Source: Codonopsis lanceolata (lineage: Eukaryota; Streptophyta; Magnoliopsida; Asterales; Campanulaceae). From it: 64,000 nt of DNA. The DNA is taken from positions 96,473,621-96,537,620 of the forward strand of contig CM028381.1 of assembly GCA_013146195.2 (NCBI GenBank), read 5' to 3'. Under the pieces are notes generated by a model, which was not told where the DNA came from, made no database searches, and was given only the letters and a program-made list of their open reading frames with translations. Position 1 is the stretch's first letter. Each line of letters begins with the position of its first letter. A program made the position numbers and the translations under genes. This document shows positions 35,274-46,998 of this stretch, piece after piece.

Positions 35274-35730
35274 GAATTATGAATATGATGAGCCAAGTCG
35301 GGTTATATTTTCTTTAGATCATGAAGGATAATGGAAAAGCAATGATAGGGTTTTATAAGATAACTTCAGGCCTTAGGGTTTAAGGATGTAATATTTTAAC
35401 AAAAAATTACAAGCCGAACATCTTTTAATCAAATAAACAACGAATAATTCTGGCCCGGTATCTTTTGGAGAAATTATAACATCTTCGGTTCATTTTCATT
35501 TTATTCAATCAATAAAGTATTTTTTTATAAATTTGTTTCAAAACTGCTTTTGACGTCTTACTACTTTGTTCTTCTTCTTCTTACGTCTTCTCATTTTCTT
35601 CTTTTTCTTATGTCCTCCTCTTACTTCTTTCTATTCACTCTATAACACACTCTGCTACTTCCATCTCTATTTCTCCATTGCCGACTTCTTTTTATCTTCT
35701 CTGACAATTTTCTTCATAACTTTTGATCTC
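35274..35730. other. Upstream region of the MAM33-family gene
   Basis: The 5' flank of the gene, AT-rich, then a pyrimidine-rich 'cttcttcttcttacg' tract near 35570. No clear TATA box can be assigned by eye. No gene is seen. Confidence 0.45.
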
Positions 35731-37600
35731 GAATGAACCACAAGACCCACTATGGGTGCCCCGGAGTGCGCCCGCGGCCCGCGCGCCCTTTTTTAGGGGT
35801 GCGCGACGTACAGAGCGGACATCACGCTTTTCATTCCACCCTCCCTTGTTTAGGGGAAGACGAAATTAAAAAATGCGGAAAAGAGGTTGTCAAAAAGCGC
35901 GTGAAATACGCCTCGGTCACTTTAGTGATTTTTGATCCATTATGAGAGCTTTGATATCTTCGTATCCCACCCTCCCTTATTTAGGGGAAAGTAAGACACA
36001 GAAAATGCATCACCCTTTCATTCTCATCATCAATTTTTTAGGGGAAAACGGAAAAGTACAAAAAAGGATGTTGCGAGAGCGTGTGGGAACACGCCCTGCC
36101 TCACTATGGATTTTAAGAAAATTGCCTTAAGGCCTATTTTGGGTCGCTATGAGTACTTTGAGTTTTCTGTATCAAGTTATCCCTTGTTTAGGGGTTACTA
36201 GGATGCAGGAATACATCACCTTTTCATTCTCATTCTCCCTTGTTTAGGAGAAAGCAGAAAAGTGCAAGAAAGGATGTTGCGGGGCCTCACTGTGATCTAA
36301 AATGTTTTGATAGAGTCGTCATCTTTATTTTAAGGAGAAAACAAAGAAAAAACCAAAAACAAACCAAAGATTGCAAAAAACGGGTTCGGATGATAAGTTA
36401 CGAGTTGGGAAGATGTTAGGCACCCAACATGCCCTTTCGGTCTCAAAAAACAGTTTTTGGCTAAAGTATGCTTTTTGTTATATTTTTCTAGAAAATGAAT
36501 AAAATATTAAAAACAAATATATCAACGTCTACATTATTTACGGACTTGCAGCCGCCTCTTTCCAATAATTTACAAATACATTTAAAAATATTTGGCCATA
36601 ATAATGGCTCTTTTTAATGTTATCTTCTAAATAAATCCGGGCAGCATAACTGGTTATATTTTTACATTGGATCGGATGGAAAATAGTTTTTTTATAAAAT
36701 AAACTCTTAAAGGCTCACCTTTAAGAGCGTTTGTGTAATCGCTCTGTCCTTCCGGGAGAGGGAGTCTTTTTACTGTTGCTGTTGCGGTTCGGGCAGGGTA
36801 ACTGCTTCTGAAAGTTGCTTCTGGGCACCGTCAAATAGGCGGAGCAACTGCTTGCCTTTTGCTGTTGTTTACTTACTGCTGGCGGAAATCGGGCAGAGCA
36901 ACTGCTTGCTTCTGACGGATTTGGTCTTTTTACTCGGACAGAGTAACTGCTCTTTTTGAGATTTTTGGACCGGGAGAATAGGGTGGAAGCCTAGCTGGGG
37001 AGCTAAGGTTCACTTTGACCGGTTGGTTTTGTGTTTGGAGGAGATTTGGCAGAGCTTCGAGGCTTTATAGGAGGGGGAACTCACTATTCTCACGATCGCT
37101 TATTGCGTAAAATAAACGCACAGCGTTTTCACTCTTTTTGACTTGTGTCTGGTGTGTGAATTCCCAAAGCCGGGGCCTTCTATTTATAGATCGAAGGAGG
37201 GACACCACTGAGATTTCTGATATTCATCTTGTGATTCACCAACTTGTACCGCGTGCTTGAAGGCTTGTGCAATGCGTTAAGTCGGGGTGTACTGTAGCAG
37301 AGTTGGGCACCGAACCCTAAGGCTCTTGGCGCCGTGCCCATGGAGCATTATGGCAGCGCCAAGCTTCCTTCTTTACCTCCTTTTTGGATACTCTAGCCCC
37401 TGCATTTCACTGCTTTACGCATCCTGTTTTGTCTTTTGCATTTTAAACCCTGCAACTTGACATTTGTTAAGTTTTAATAACAGGTCTTGATATCGCATGT
37501 CAATGTTACATACCAGGGGTACGAAATTGGGGTATATACACCCACCGTATATCAAATCGAAACTCTAGACGAGATCTACATGAATCACCTTATTTACCCT
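35731..37600. repeat. Degenerate Gypsy-LTR-like sequence (Tat/Ogre type suspected)
   Basis: A GC-richer block without coding potential. It has several 'cccttgtttagggg' units (about 35848, 35970, 36181, 36236). A segment with 'gagtcgtcatctttattttaagg' and 'gttaggcacccaacatgccc' (36312-36435) resembles conserved phrases in LTRs of Tat/Ogre-type Gypsy elements as I remember them. There are also repeated 'gggcagagcaactgcttg' words (36790-36950). Element boundaries and TSD were not found. Confidence 0.4.
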
Positions 37601-37684
37601 GTGATGTCTTTGTTTTAAGGCTAGAGAAACAATGTTTAAGCACTGTTTTGGGCTTCAGAAGTTTTCTGATGCCCATTTTTTACA

Positions 37685-37935
37685 CACAAATTTGGGGGCA
37701 GCGTTCAATTTATTCATTCTGACTTCAATTTTGTCCACTACGATGCTCAACTAAGTTGATATTTGGTGGCAGTGTTCAATTTTGTCCATTTTGATGCCCA
37801 ACTTTATTAATATTTGGTGGCAGTGTTTAATTTATTCATTCCGACATCAATTTTGTCCATTACAATGCCCAACTATGTTGATATTTGGTGGCAGTGTTCA
37901 ATAAATTCATTTCGATGCCCAATTTTTTTATTGCG
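37685..37935 (+). repeat. Tandem repeat, about 75-80 bp units
   Basis: About three and a half copies of a unit running 'tatttggtggcagtgttcaa', 'ttcattccgac', 'caattttgtccattac', 'gatgcccaact'. Units differ by several substitutions. It shares the 'gatgccca' core with the next arrays. Confidence 0.75.
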
Positions 37936-38200
37936 ATGCTCAAATTTGGTTAAGGATTTTTCTAATGCGATGCCTAAAATTGGACAGACTTTAAATGTGT
38001 TTTGCGAGGCCTAGTGTTTTCATTGCGATACCCATTTTTCTACTGTGATGCCCAAATTTGGTTAAGGATTTTTAAAATGCGATGTCTAAAATTGGGCATA
38101 CTTCAAATGTGTTTTGCGATGCCCAATGTTTTTATTGCGATGCCCAAATTTGGACAGTGGCTTTTTGCATTTTGATGCCTAAATTTTGACAGATTTCAAT
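37930..38200 (+). repeat. Tandem repeat built on 'gatgcccaaatttgg'
   Basis: Two long imperfect copies of a roughly 130-bp unit containing 'gatgcccaaatttggttaag', 'gcgatg-ctaaaattgg' and 'aaatgtgttttgcga'. Confidence 0.7.
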
Positions 38201-38349
38201 TGTGCATTATGATTCCTAGCGTTCTAAAAATTGGCCTAGGCGCTGGGCGCCCTCCATCGCTGCGACTTCCTTCAAATCGCCCAAAAAAGTCATCCATGGG
38301 AAAAACGCCGCCTAATCACCCTGACGCCACCTACTCATTGATAACTTTA

Positions 38350-39760
38350 AATAAGTACAACATTTAATATGACTTTGCACTTTGATTTTAAGGGAAATGT
38401 TGTACTTTTACGGGTATTTTGCATCCTTGGTGTTCACAGGTCTTAAGGAAGATGGATGGAAGAAAAGAAGAAATAAAGGCAGATTTTGAGAAAAATTCAA
38501 GTACCGAATGGGCATTTACTAACCCATGAAACACTATAGCAGGAACAAAAAGTAGAGTACGTCATGTTAGAAGATTGAAGGAGTTAGTGGAGGGTATTTC
38601 AGACATTGATCACTTTTGGCAGTTCTGTAAATGAGTATATCCCTATAATTATTAGTTTTCTTTCTCCAATTTCATTTCCTTTTGTAAATATTGGGAAAGT
38701 TAAAGAGAGATAGCTATAAATGAAGGGCGGGGTCTCTCAAAGGGGACGCACATAGATTCACCCGCACGCACACTCTCTTTCTCTCACTCTTTCACTCACT
38801 CACTTTCTTTCTCTTGTACTGTAAACACAACAGCTTAAGATTTAATTGTAGATCAATAGGGCAGTAAATTTCTTCCTTTCATCACTTGTGAAGTTGTTTC
38901 TCTTCTCCATTTGTAAGTAAATTTTAGTCATGTTTTGTGGCTAAAAACTTCTGTTCCAGTTAATGAACCCGTAAGTATTTTTCAGAAATTCCTACTGTGA
39001 AGTGTATTGTTCAAGTCTCAATTTGGGGCGAGTATTTAGTCATTCTCTAGTTTTCTTGTTACAAAGCAATTGTAACTTAGGATTAGTATGCTTAATTATT
39101 TTCTAGGGCCCAGATTTTGGTTAGACATTTTAATCAATTGCTAGTTAAGAACCGTTGATCCGTAATTGTCTTCGGGTTCTAACGTAGTAGCAAGTAACAC
39201 ACCATTTAGACATCACAAGCATATTCGGTCCGTGTTGCGAGAATGATTACTCTATGATAATGATATTACTTGAATATTGTTGCCTAGAACCGGGTTTCTC
39301 TTATCTTAAAGCTTTCAAAACATTTAATCTTTCGAGCATTTCGAGGGTTGTCTTTTGATTAGAGTATAATTAGCGAGCTTCTCCTAATTATCGAATCTGT
39401 AAGGAGAAATTGGGTGTTAGGCGTTTGTCAACAGCTATAACTGGTTTATTTGCAATCAATTGAGTCGGTTTGGAATCGATGATCAGTAGCTAATTTTTTG
39501 GAATTACATCAGTTCATTAACTGGACCTTTATCAACATTGAATTGAATTTATTTATTGTTTGCTTTATTTAAGTTTATAAAATTCCTATTTTACTTCATT
39601 CGAGGTTAGTTAGTTAGTTTAATAAAAAATCTCGGTTTTGGTTACTATATAAATTTCTTAAGGATATAAATACAACGTTCCCTGTGGATATGAACCTTGC
39701 TACCCTATACTTGTATTGGGAAAAGGAAAATTAATTTTGACGGTTTGACACCCGCCACTC
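38350..39760 (+). repeat. LTR-like region (Gypsy suspected)
   Basis: A promoter-like stretch (TATAAATGAAGGGCGG near 38715, then CT-rich leader with 'ctctctttctctcactc') is followed by about 1 kb with no ORF. It ends near 'ttccctgtggatatgaacc' (39679), a phrase resembling conserved sequence in Athila/Tat-type Gypsy LTRs. No second LTR, PBS or TSD was found. It may be a truncated or solo LTR. Confidence 0.35.
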
Positions 39761-40865
39761 ATCATGGGCCCCACTGTATCAAATCGGATGTCTTCACAAA
39801 AGAGCAATTACAAACCTTAGAGAGAAGGGATCATAGATGGAGGGGGACGGGGAAGAAAGATAAGACGAAATGGAGGACTTACGATGTTGACGACAACGCA
39901 TCGGGTGGAGTTTGCGATAGAGCCATGGAGGCGATAGATCTACGCTGAGAGGGAGAGAGAGAAAGAGAGAGAGCGAGAGCGAGAGACGCGGGAAAGAAAG
40001 ATAAGAAGAAAAGGAGAACTTACGGCGGCGACAACGACAACGGCGGAGATGGCGACAACGAAAATGGCTATGATGGCGAAGATGGAGAGCGATAATACAG
40101 GGATAAATCTAAGTATCTAACCCAAAAGAGGGAAAGGGAAAAGAAAAGAGAGGTATGATGGTCTTCTACATAAATCGATTTGAGTAAGGAAAAATGTGAT
40201 TCGTCTTCTGTGCCATGCGTATGGAAAAAGAAAAAGAAATCGTTTCTTCCTGACCTAGGCTCTTCAGTCGATATTTTGGGTTGGGAATTGGGAATAGTAC
40301 ATAGAAAGAAAGAGATCTACCAATAAGCAATCCATATTTTCAAATTTACCCTTTAGCTTTTTTTTCTATTTGTTTCTTCACCTTTTTTTTATTTAAATAC
40401 ACAATTTGTAACTTTGACACAAAATTTCCTTTTTGGTATCCATATATTCTTGAGATTTACACTTTATGTAATGAAATTAAATTGTTGGATTTAAAATTTT
40501 TTAAACAGCAAAAGTACTTACTTTTCGTTTTTTCTTCCTAAAATATCCACGCTACCTCTCCCCATCATCGTCATCATCATCATCTTCAATAATGAGTTTT
40601 GTGACCTATTTTCTTATATCCCGAGTCCATTTATTGATTTTTTACAATACACCTCACGAATCTCCCATGATCACAACGGCCATACTACTCTTTAAAACAG
40701 AAGCAAACTCAAACTTGTTCAATATAAGAAGTTCGAAAATTTGAAATTGGCTTTGCAAGGTGGGTTGGATTGACATCTTTGGGCATGATAAAAACAATCT
40801 TTGGCTCCATTTCTGGCTGCAATATGTGAACAATCTTGCTCGATGGTAGTGGAGAAGATGGGGCG
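39761..40865. other. Gene-free stretch with purine-rich tracts
   Basis: Contains GAGAGAGAG-rich DNA (39946-39985) and 'ggcgacaacgac' words (40025-40050). The ORF at 39697-39948 is low-complexity and not recognised. Nothing else can be supported. Confidence 0.4.
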
Positions 40866-41165
40866 AAGACTATGATGTAGGTGTCGAAGACTACGATGTG
40901 GGAATCGTTGCCTATAATATCGGTGTCGTTGCATATGATTTGGGTGTTAGTGCCTATGATTTGGTGTCGTTGCCTATGATTTTGGCGTCGTTGCCTATGA
41001 TTTGGGTGTTGTTGCCTATGATATGGGTTTCGTTGCCTATGATTTGGGCAACGACGACCAAATTAGAGGCAACGACACCCAATTTGGAGGCAACGACACC
41101 CAATTTGGAGGCAACGACACCTAAATCGGAGGCAACGACACCCAAATCGGATGCAACGACGCACG
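40866..41165. repeat. 21-bp tandem array that switches orientation
   Basis: The left arm (about 40866-41048) has about nine units of 'gttgcctatgatttgggtgtc'. At about 41049 the array flips, and the right arm (to about 41160) has six units of 'gacacccaatttggaggcaac'. Unit ends GTTGCCT and GGGTGTC are exact inverted partners across the arms, so a long hairpin is possible. Because 21 bases are seven codons, both strands stay open as heptad-repeat ORFs (40898-41194 and 40954-41190). I treat these as artefacts. Confidence 0.88.
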
Positions 41166-41322
41166 ACATGCAAGTATGGTGGCATTGCATATGAAGAGTA
41201 CAATCATTATCATGACATCTCTAATGAATATAAAGCATGTTGTTTTTTAGCTTATGAGTCACATTTTCATTTATTTCTTCTGTTTTTCCTATGTTGTATA
41301 TGAAGTGGGTGTGTTGGCCATG

Positions 41323-41455
41323 ACAACGACGCCCAAATTGGAAGCAACGACGCCCAAATTTGAGGCAACGACGCCCAAATTTGAGGCAACAACGTCCAAA
41401 TTATAGGCAACGACGCCCAATGTTTTGAGCCCCACAAAAATGAACGACGCCCAAT
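41323..41455 (+). repeat. Second 21-bp array, same family
   Basis: Four to five units of 'caacgacgcccaaatttgagg' in the orientation of the right arm of the previous array, then a broken unit ending 'aacgacgcccaatc'. Confidence 0.8.
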
Positions 41456-41884
41456 CATGCCTCGATATTATTAATTAGGCATTGTTTCTTCCACTCATGC
41501 CTTAGTGTTTTTAATTAGGCGTCGTTTGTCTAATATGGTGACATACTTCAATTTATTTTCCCAATCCTGTCTGACTTTTTCATCTACTTACAGGTCAAAA
41601 AGAAATATTACTTTTTGTATTGATCGATGCAAAAATTTAATTATCGATGCCTAATTTTTAAATTACGAAGCCCAATTTTTGCATTACAACACCCAAATTC
41701 GGGCAGTGGCTTTTGTGCGATGCCCAAATTTTTTTACCGATGCACAAATTGAGAAAGTGGCTTTGTGTGCACGCCTTTCCTTCATTAAGAGTATTTTTGT
41801 TGTTTTCTCCCAAAAAGTGCACTGTAGCGGTTTAAAAAATAATGATAAACTTGTGCGGTTATAATTCCACCACATGATACCAGT

Positions 41885-41902
41885 TCAAATCTGCAGATTT
41901 GA
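41885..41902. repeat. 18-bp perfect palindrome
   Basis: TCAAATCTGCAGATTTGA reads the same on both strands. It lies 18 bases before the Helitron-like end at 41920; its role is unknown. Confidence 0.8.
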
Positions 41903-41919
41903 GCTCGACGTTGAACTTT

Positions 41920-41950
41920 ACTAGTTAGGTACACATGCGTAGCACGTGTT
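41920..41950 (-). mobile_element. Helitron-like 3' terminus
   Basis: On the - strand a hairpin (ACACGTGC-TAC-GCATGTGT, one mismatch) is followed by a few bases and CTAGT, the layout of Helitron 3' ends (hairpin then CTRR). The body would extend to higher coordinates into the AT-rich stretch up to about 42560. The 5' end was not located. Confidence 0.4.
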
Positions 41951-42599
41951 GTTAATAATTTTTGCAAAGTGTTTTGTCTTTATTTTTTTGTTTACTTTTA
42001 ATTATTGAATTCTTTTTATCCTTTCATTTTAACATAGTTTCCATAATTATAAATTGTGTTGTTGTGTGTTTAGCTTTTTAGTACTTTTTTTTTTCATTTA
42101 GAATATATAGTTTTTGCCATTACATAGCAACTTATCATACACCTTTTGTCTTTTTTGTTGGTTATTCTTGTATCTCTTTTTTTAATTAGTTTTTAAAAAT
42201 AATATATGTTAGCTTGCTTATTTTTGTTTCCAATTTTTTTTGTATCATATGAATATTTAATTTATATTTATTAAAAATATACTAATAATTTTTTATATAA
42301 ACAATATCAATTAATGACCATCATAAAAAATGAAAAATCAGTACAATAAGTTCTTATATACGAAAAACTATATATGTTTCTAAAAATTGTCCTTTTGAGA
42401 TTTTAAAGCATATTATTCACGAGAATTAATGAAGTTTTAAATATTTATATATGTGTAAATATATATACATACATATATGTGTATGTATATTTCTCCTATG
42501 AATTAAATTAATCATAAAAAAACCAAAAGTTAGTTTTGATAGAAACTTTGATGAGATAGTTACTTTTTTGGCCTAATTTTTATGGGGGCCAAAATACGA

Positions 42600-45150
42600 T
42601 TCACACCCTTCCTACTTTAATCTCATCTTGTACCCTAACCTACAAATTAAGTGTCCCACTTTCATATAAAATTTTGCAATTTGTCTCACTCTGCCCCTCA
42701 CGTCCATGAGAGCTAATAATATTAATAGAAAATGACACGTAGATTTTTTTGGTCAGTTTTTTGGGGTGCAAAGTTGAATTTAGTTATAATTATATCATTT
42801 AGTTAACCATTTGATATTTAAGATATGTTTGTAATAAAAATTAATGAATAATTGTTTCAATAATTCAAAAATAATTAAAATTTGTCTGCTAATTAACTTT
42901 AAAGTTTAAAAAATGTCCCAATTTTCTTTAATTGTATTTAAGGACAAATTACATCAATAGTCCCTAAACTTTAAGAAAATCCACTAGAGTTCCCTGTACA
43001 ATACAAATTCACGCCATAGACCAAACAATGCAAATTTGGACACGGGTAGTCCTTGACCATTACGTTATTATTTGAAGTGTCATGAAGTCATCAAAACAAG
43101 GGTTGTTTGTAACATCATCAAAACAATAGGTCATATGAAAATTGCAAACAATTGCAATCCAAAATTGGAAGAAGAAGATGGCACCAACAAGCAGGCCAGC
43201 CCTCCTTTTCACTGATGTGTTATACATATCCAGCCATGGTCTCCGCCATCTCCATCCCAAGGTCTAACCATCTCCAGCTTTCTTCTTCATCTATGGGCTT
43301 TCTCTCTCTCATCTTCCAAGCAAACTAAAATCTCCAAGCACCAACCGTAACATCCTCGCCATCCATTTCTCTCAGCCTCCAGCAAGCTTTATCTCTGGTT
43401 ACCTCCTTCATATCGAACCCACCAGCCTATTTTCCAGCTTCAATAGCATCCTTCCTACTCCGGTCACCTCCTTCAGATCCCAGCTCTCTTCTTCGACCCA
43501 TCATACCACATTGCTCTCTTCTCCAACATCCATCTTCTCCGTCTTCGGTCACAATCTTCAAGTACAGTGACGCATCCTAGATTTCATTCAGGTCTGCTTA
43601 GAGTATCCCCATATATGTTCATCATTTTCTGATCATGCAACAAAAATCTGAGGCCAGGGTTCAAAATTTGGAAACCTCTATATCAATATGGTGTAATTAT
43701 GAAAACCCACATGAAACGATTGTCCCAAAATGACTTTAAATTGTATAAAGTTTTAATAAGAATAAAAAAGAAAAAAAGAAGAAGAAGTAATGACGGGCGA
43801 AGAAGAGCAGAAGTGGAGAAAATTGAGTACTAGAAGTGGGGTGCACTGGGCCGGAGAAGAAGGAGAAAAGTTATAGGTTGGCCCCTACGTTTTGAGTTTT
43901 TCCTAGTACCTCAAACTTTCAGGATGATCCCTTAATAACAACTCGGGTAACAAAGTTAGGGCTAGAGATATCTGATGAACAAATGTGGCGTGCATTTGAG
44001 TTGCACAGGCACTGCTAGTGGACTTTCTTAAAGTTCAGGCACTAATGGTGTAATTTGCCCTTTATTTAATTTCTTTTCATATCTCTTACTTTCTTCGGTC
44101 TCATCATTCATAGACTTACCACCACCATTACCACTTCGAGCACCTCAAATTTCATCTCTAACCCGAAATCAATTTTTTATTTAATTTTATTAATTTATAT
44201 TTCTTATTCCTTACTCCTTCCTTCTTCCTTCAAATTAACCCATATGCAAAACCCATCATTTGTAAACCCAACACCACCCAACCTTAAATATCACTATTTA
44301 CAAACCCAAATTATTTTTTTAATCTTAAAATTTGAAGGTTTGAACCTAAACTCATATGAATATTTAAAAAATGGAGATCTAATTAATAATATTGTATTTC
44401 ACATAAACCACCACGGTCATCCCTATATTGCCACCACCACCGCACGTAATCACCACAATCATTATCCATGAAATCACTGTCACCACCAAGAAATTCTTTC
44501 ACCTTAGCCTTGCTCAAATCGTAAAATTAAATCTATTTAGCTTCTGTTCGGTCGCATTTCTTTCTTTGAATGTTTCTCTCTCTTCTTAGTTGCTTTCCTC
44601 CTTTGTTGTCAAATCACTTGGTAAAGAGAGAATGTAACTTTTGGATGAGACTACTTGAAAGGATGTTAGTAGGTCACAATCTCTTTCAATCAAAAAATCA
44701 AATGAGAGTTGCAGTAGAAGAAAAGAAAGTTGATAGCCATGGGAAGGAAATGAAGAGATTCTCTCATCTAACTTTTTCGGGTCCCATGGAAAGGAGTAAA
44801 CAAGTAAAGATTGAAAGAAGTTAAAAGTTTGGAACCTAGCTATGAAAATGAGTAATATAGTCCGGTGAATTTAGGGTTTGGAACCTAGTTTTTTTTATGG
44901 TTAGTGGCGGTGGTTTTGATAGTGGTGATAGAACAAGTGGTTTCTTAGCTATAGAGGAAGAGAGATGAAGAATATTTGTAATTAATAATAAATAAAAATA
45001 TAGTCCTCATGTGACATGCGCATATCAAATTCTGTCACTATTTTTAACACCTCTCAGCCCAAGGGGGCTAAGTGAGACAAATGACAACGTGTATTAAAGT
45101 GGGACACTTCGTATGTTGGGGTGCAAAGTGGGATTTGGTGAATACATGAT
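42600..45150. mobile_element. Inverted-repeat DNA transposon, class uncertain
   Basis: Diverged inverted repeats are seen at about 42600-42710 ('gtgtcccacttt', 'tttgtctcact') and 45055-45150 ('agtgagacaaa', 'aaagtgggacac'). The spacing of matching words suggests a TIR of 100 bp or more. No transposase is seen and the TSD could not be fixed. It contains the MULE at 42942-44060. Confidence 0.4.
42942..44060. mobile_element. Non-autonomous MULE
   Basis: The inverted ends GGACAAATTACATCA and TGGTGTAATTTGCCC extend about 60 bp with 'ctttaagaaa-tccacta' in common. The flanks are TGTATTTAA (42933-42941) and TTTATTTAA (44061-44069), 8 of 9 matching. Length 1119 bp. The interior (43160-43600) is C-rich with many 'ctccagc/catctcc' words and no clear protein; it may be captured DNA. 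Confidence 0.8.
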
Positions 45151-45635
45151 ATATAAGTGTGCTAATCATACTTTGATCTTATTACGATTGAACGACATCT
45201 TCTAACTTAACAAATAATTATTGTTATAGAATTATTACATTTATGAAGGAAGATTGAGAAAAAAAAAGTCATCGCTAATTTCTTCTCAAATGTCAATTTT
45301 ATATGATTATTTAAGGCATTTCTCATGGGTTAAAAGATTTTGGGTTAGCTTGTACGGTATCAACAATAAACTAACTTGTAGTTAAAATGCATATTTTCAT
45401 TGTTGTTTGAAACTTCACTTATATCGTTTTGGAATTCGTGACTCGGAGTATTAGAAAATGGAAATAATGGTTTGATTGAGGGAATTTTGAATGCTTGTTT
45501 TTAATTGAGGTACTAATAAGAGTGAATGAATTTAAAGTAAACAGACGTTGTTCATTAAATTATAATTTTATTTCTTTTGAGATAATTGATTTTGCAATTC
45601 AATAAAGAATGTGTAGATATTGATCGTAATGGCTA
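44061..45635. other. Gene-free stretch
   Basis: Remainder of the outer inverted-repeat element and flanking AT-rich DNA. ORFs at 44244-44471 and 44570-44824 show no family resemblance. Confidence 0.4.
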
Positions 45636-46989
45636 GGATTAAATTATTATTTGGTCCCTGAACTATCCACAAATTATGCGTTTGGTCCCGCGACTTTTTT
45701 CGAAATGTGTTTGGTCTTTAAATTTGGTTTCCCCCCTCACGGGGTTACCGTCAGTTTTGCCTTAAAAAATTATTTAAAATCCCAATTTTGCCCTTACCTT
45801 GACTTCTCACTATCTAAATCAAAATTAACAGTGCTTTCATTCATTATAAAAACTTGAAGTTAGCAATAGATAGTTCAGTAAACCATTTCCCCATCTACGC
45901 AACAAAAGTGGAGCTCCAAATCCGTAATAAGAATTTAATAAGAACCCAAATAATATCCAAAAAAAAAATTAATGGCCAAGAGAAATCAGAAATCAACTAG
46001 TTCAAAATATTATTAGTAGCAAAAACAACATATAAATCAATAAACAAGCATACGCAATAAGCCCACGATGCTCATCCCCACAAGAAGCCAGCTCCACCAA
46101 TAATCTAATGTAAACTCGTGTTGGAACGAAGTGGAGGCTACGGCGGAACTGATGTTGAATGACATGAAAGGGATACTAGGGTTGTTGGAGCGAGGGGGCT
46201 GAAACGGCGCTGTTGGGAGTCGGTGTTGTTGAGGGCCGGTGCCGGGATTTCCACCAGAGGGGAAGATTATTGGCGGGACGTTTGCCATGGCGAAAGATCT
46301 GGTAATGATGGATCAATTTGACTGGGGGGTTTTGAGTTTAAGGGTTCAAGCTGTGAAATTTGCGAAATTCGATGATAGATATTGGGAAATTTTAGGTTGA
46401 TTTCATGGTTTGAGAATGAGATCTAGAAATGAGTTAAGTGTTAAAAATGAGTTTTGATTCTTGAACGCACGAGAGAGAGGAGTCTGGACTCTGGAGAGGA
46501 TCGAATCAAAAAGGGAAAATGGTAGTCATACATAAGTGATTGAAGAGGCCTTTTGATTGAAGGCAACATCGATTCTGCCGGGTATAGATCGAAGATGGAG
46601 TCTTCTTACTTTCTTTCCACATATGATCTTTCTCCCTCTGACGATGATGGAAGAACGAAATGGAGGCCGTCGAAAGAGTAAGGATTGCCCTAGATGTTGA
46701 GAAAGAAGGGAAGGAATCAAATAAAGAACAAAGATGAATCAGAGAGTTACTTTTCCCTTTTTCTTTTTTTCTTTTTTCTTTTTTCTTTTTTTTTTATTTT
46801 GAACCATTAATATTACTAAGGGTAAATTTGGAATTTTATAAAAAATTGAAGAAAAAATTGACGGTAACCCTGTGAGTGGGGAACCGCTTAGTAAAAACCG
46901 AGTTTAAGGACCAAACACATTTCGAAAAAAGTCGTGGGACCAAACGCATAATTTGTGGATAGTTCAGGGACCAAATAATTATTTAATCC
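45636..46989. mobile_element. Pack-MULE-like element
   Basis: Strong TIRs of about 130 bp: GGATTAAATTATTATTTGG at 45636 and its complement ending ATTTAATCC at 46989, both continuing with 'ccctgaactatccacaaatt'. The flanking 9-mers are TAATGGCTA (45627-45635) and TAATGGTTA (46990-46998), 8 of 9 matching. It has no transposase. The interior holds a short ORF on the - strand with upstream UTR-like sequence, suggesting a captured gene 5' end. Length 1354 bp. Confidence 0.9.
46037..46288 (-). CDS. Short ORF inside the Pack-MULE, possible captured gene N-terminus
   Basis: 83 residues starting MANVPPIIFPSGGNPG, Pro/Ser-rich to about residue 40 with 'APFQPPRSNN' and 'IPFMSFNISSA', and one predicted membrane helix at the C-terminus (WWSWLLVGMSIVGLLRML). 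From memory the N-terminus resembles the start of plant Yip1-domain (YIPF5-like) trafficking proteins, but the membrane part does not obviously match. This is a guess, not an identification. DNA before the ATG looks like a promoter/5' UTR. It could be a chimeric captured ORF or non-coding. Confidence 0.4.
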   Translation of the reverse strand: MANVPPIIFPSGGNPGTGPQQHRLPTAPFQPPRSNNPSIPFMSFNISSAVASTSFQHEFTLDYWWSWLLVGMSIVGLLRMLVY

Positions 46990-46998
46990 TAATGGTTA

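Noticed and set aside
40898..41194. Overlapping heptad-repeat ORFs on both strands
   Set aside because: They arise because a 21-bp tandem repeat keeps every frame open; no start context, no homology, and both strands are equally open.
40866..41455. CRISPR-like array
   Set aside because: Units are contiguous 21-mers without unique spacers, change orientation, and the DNA is eukaryotic.
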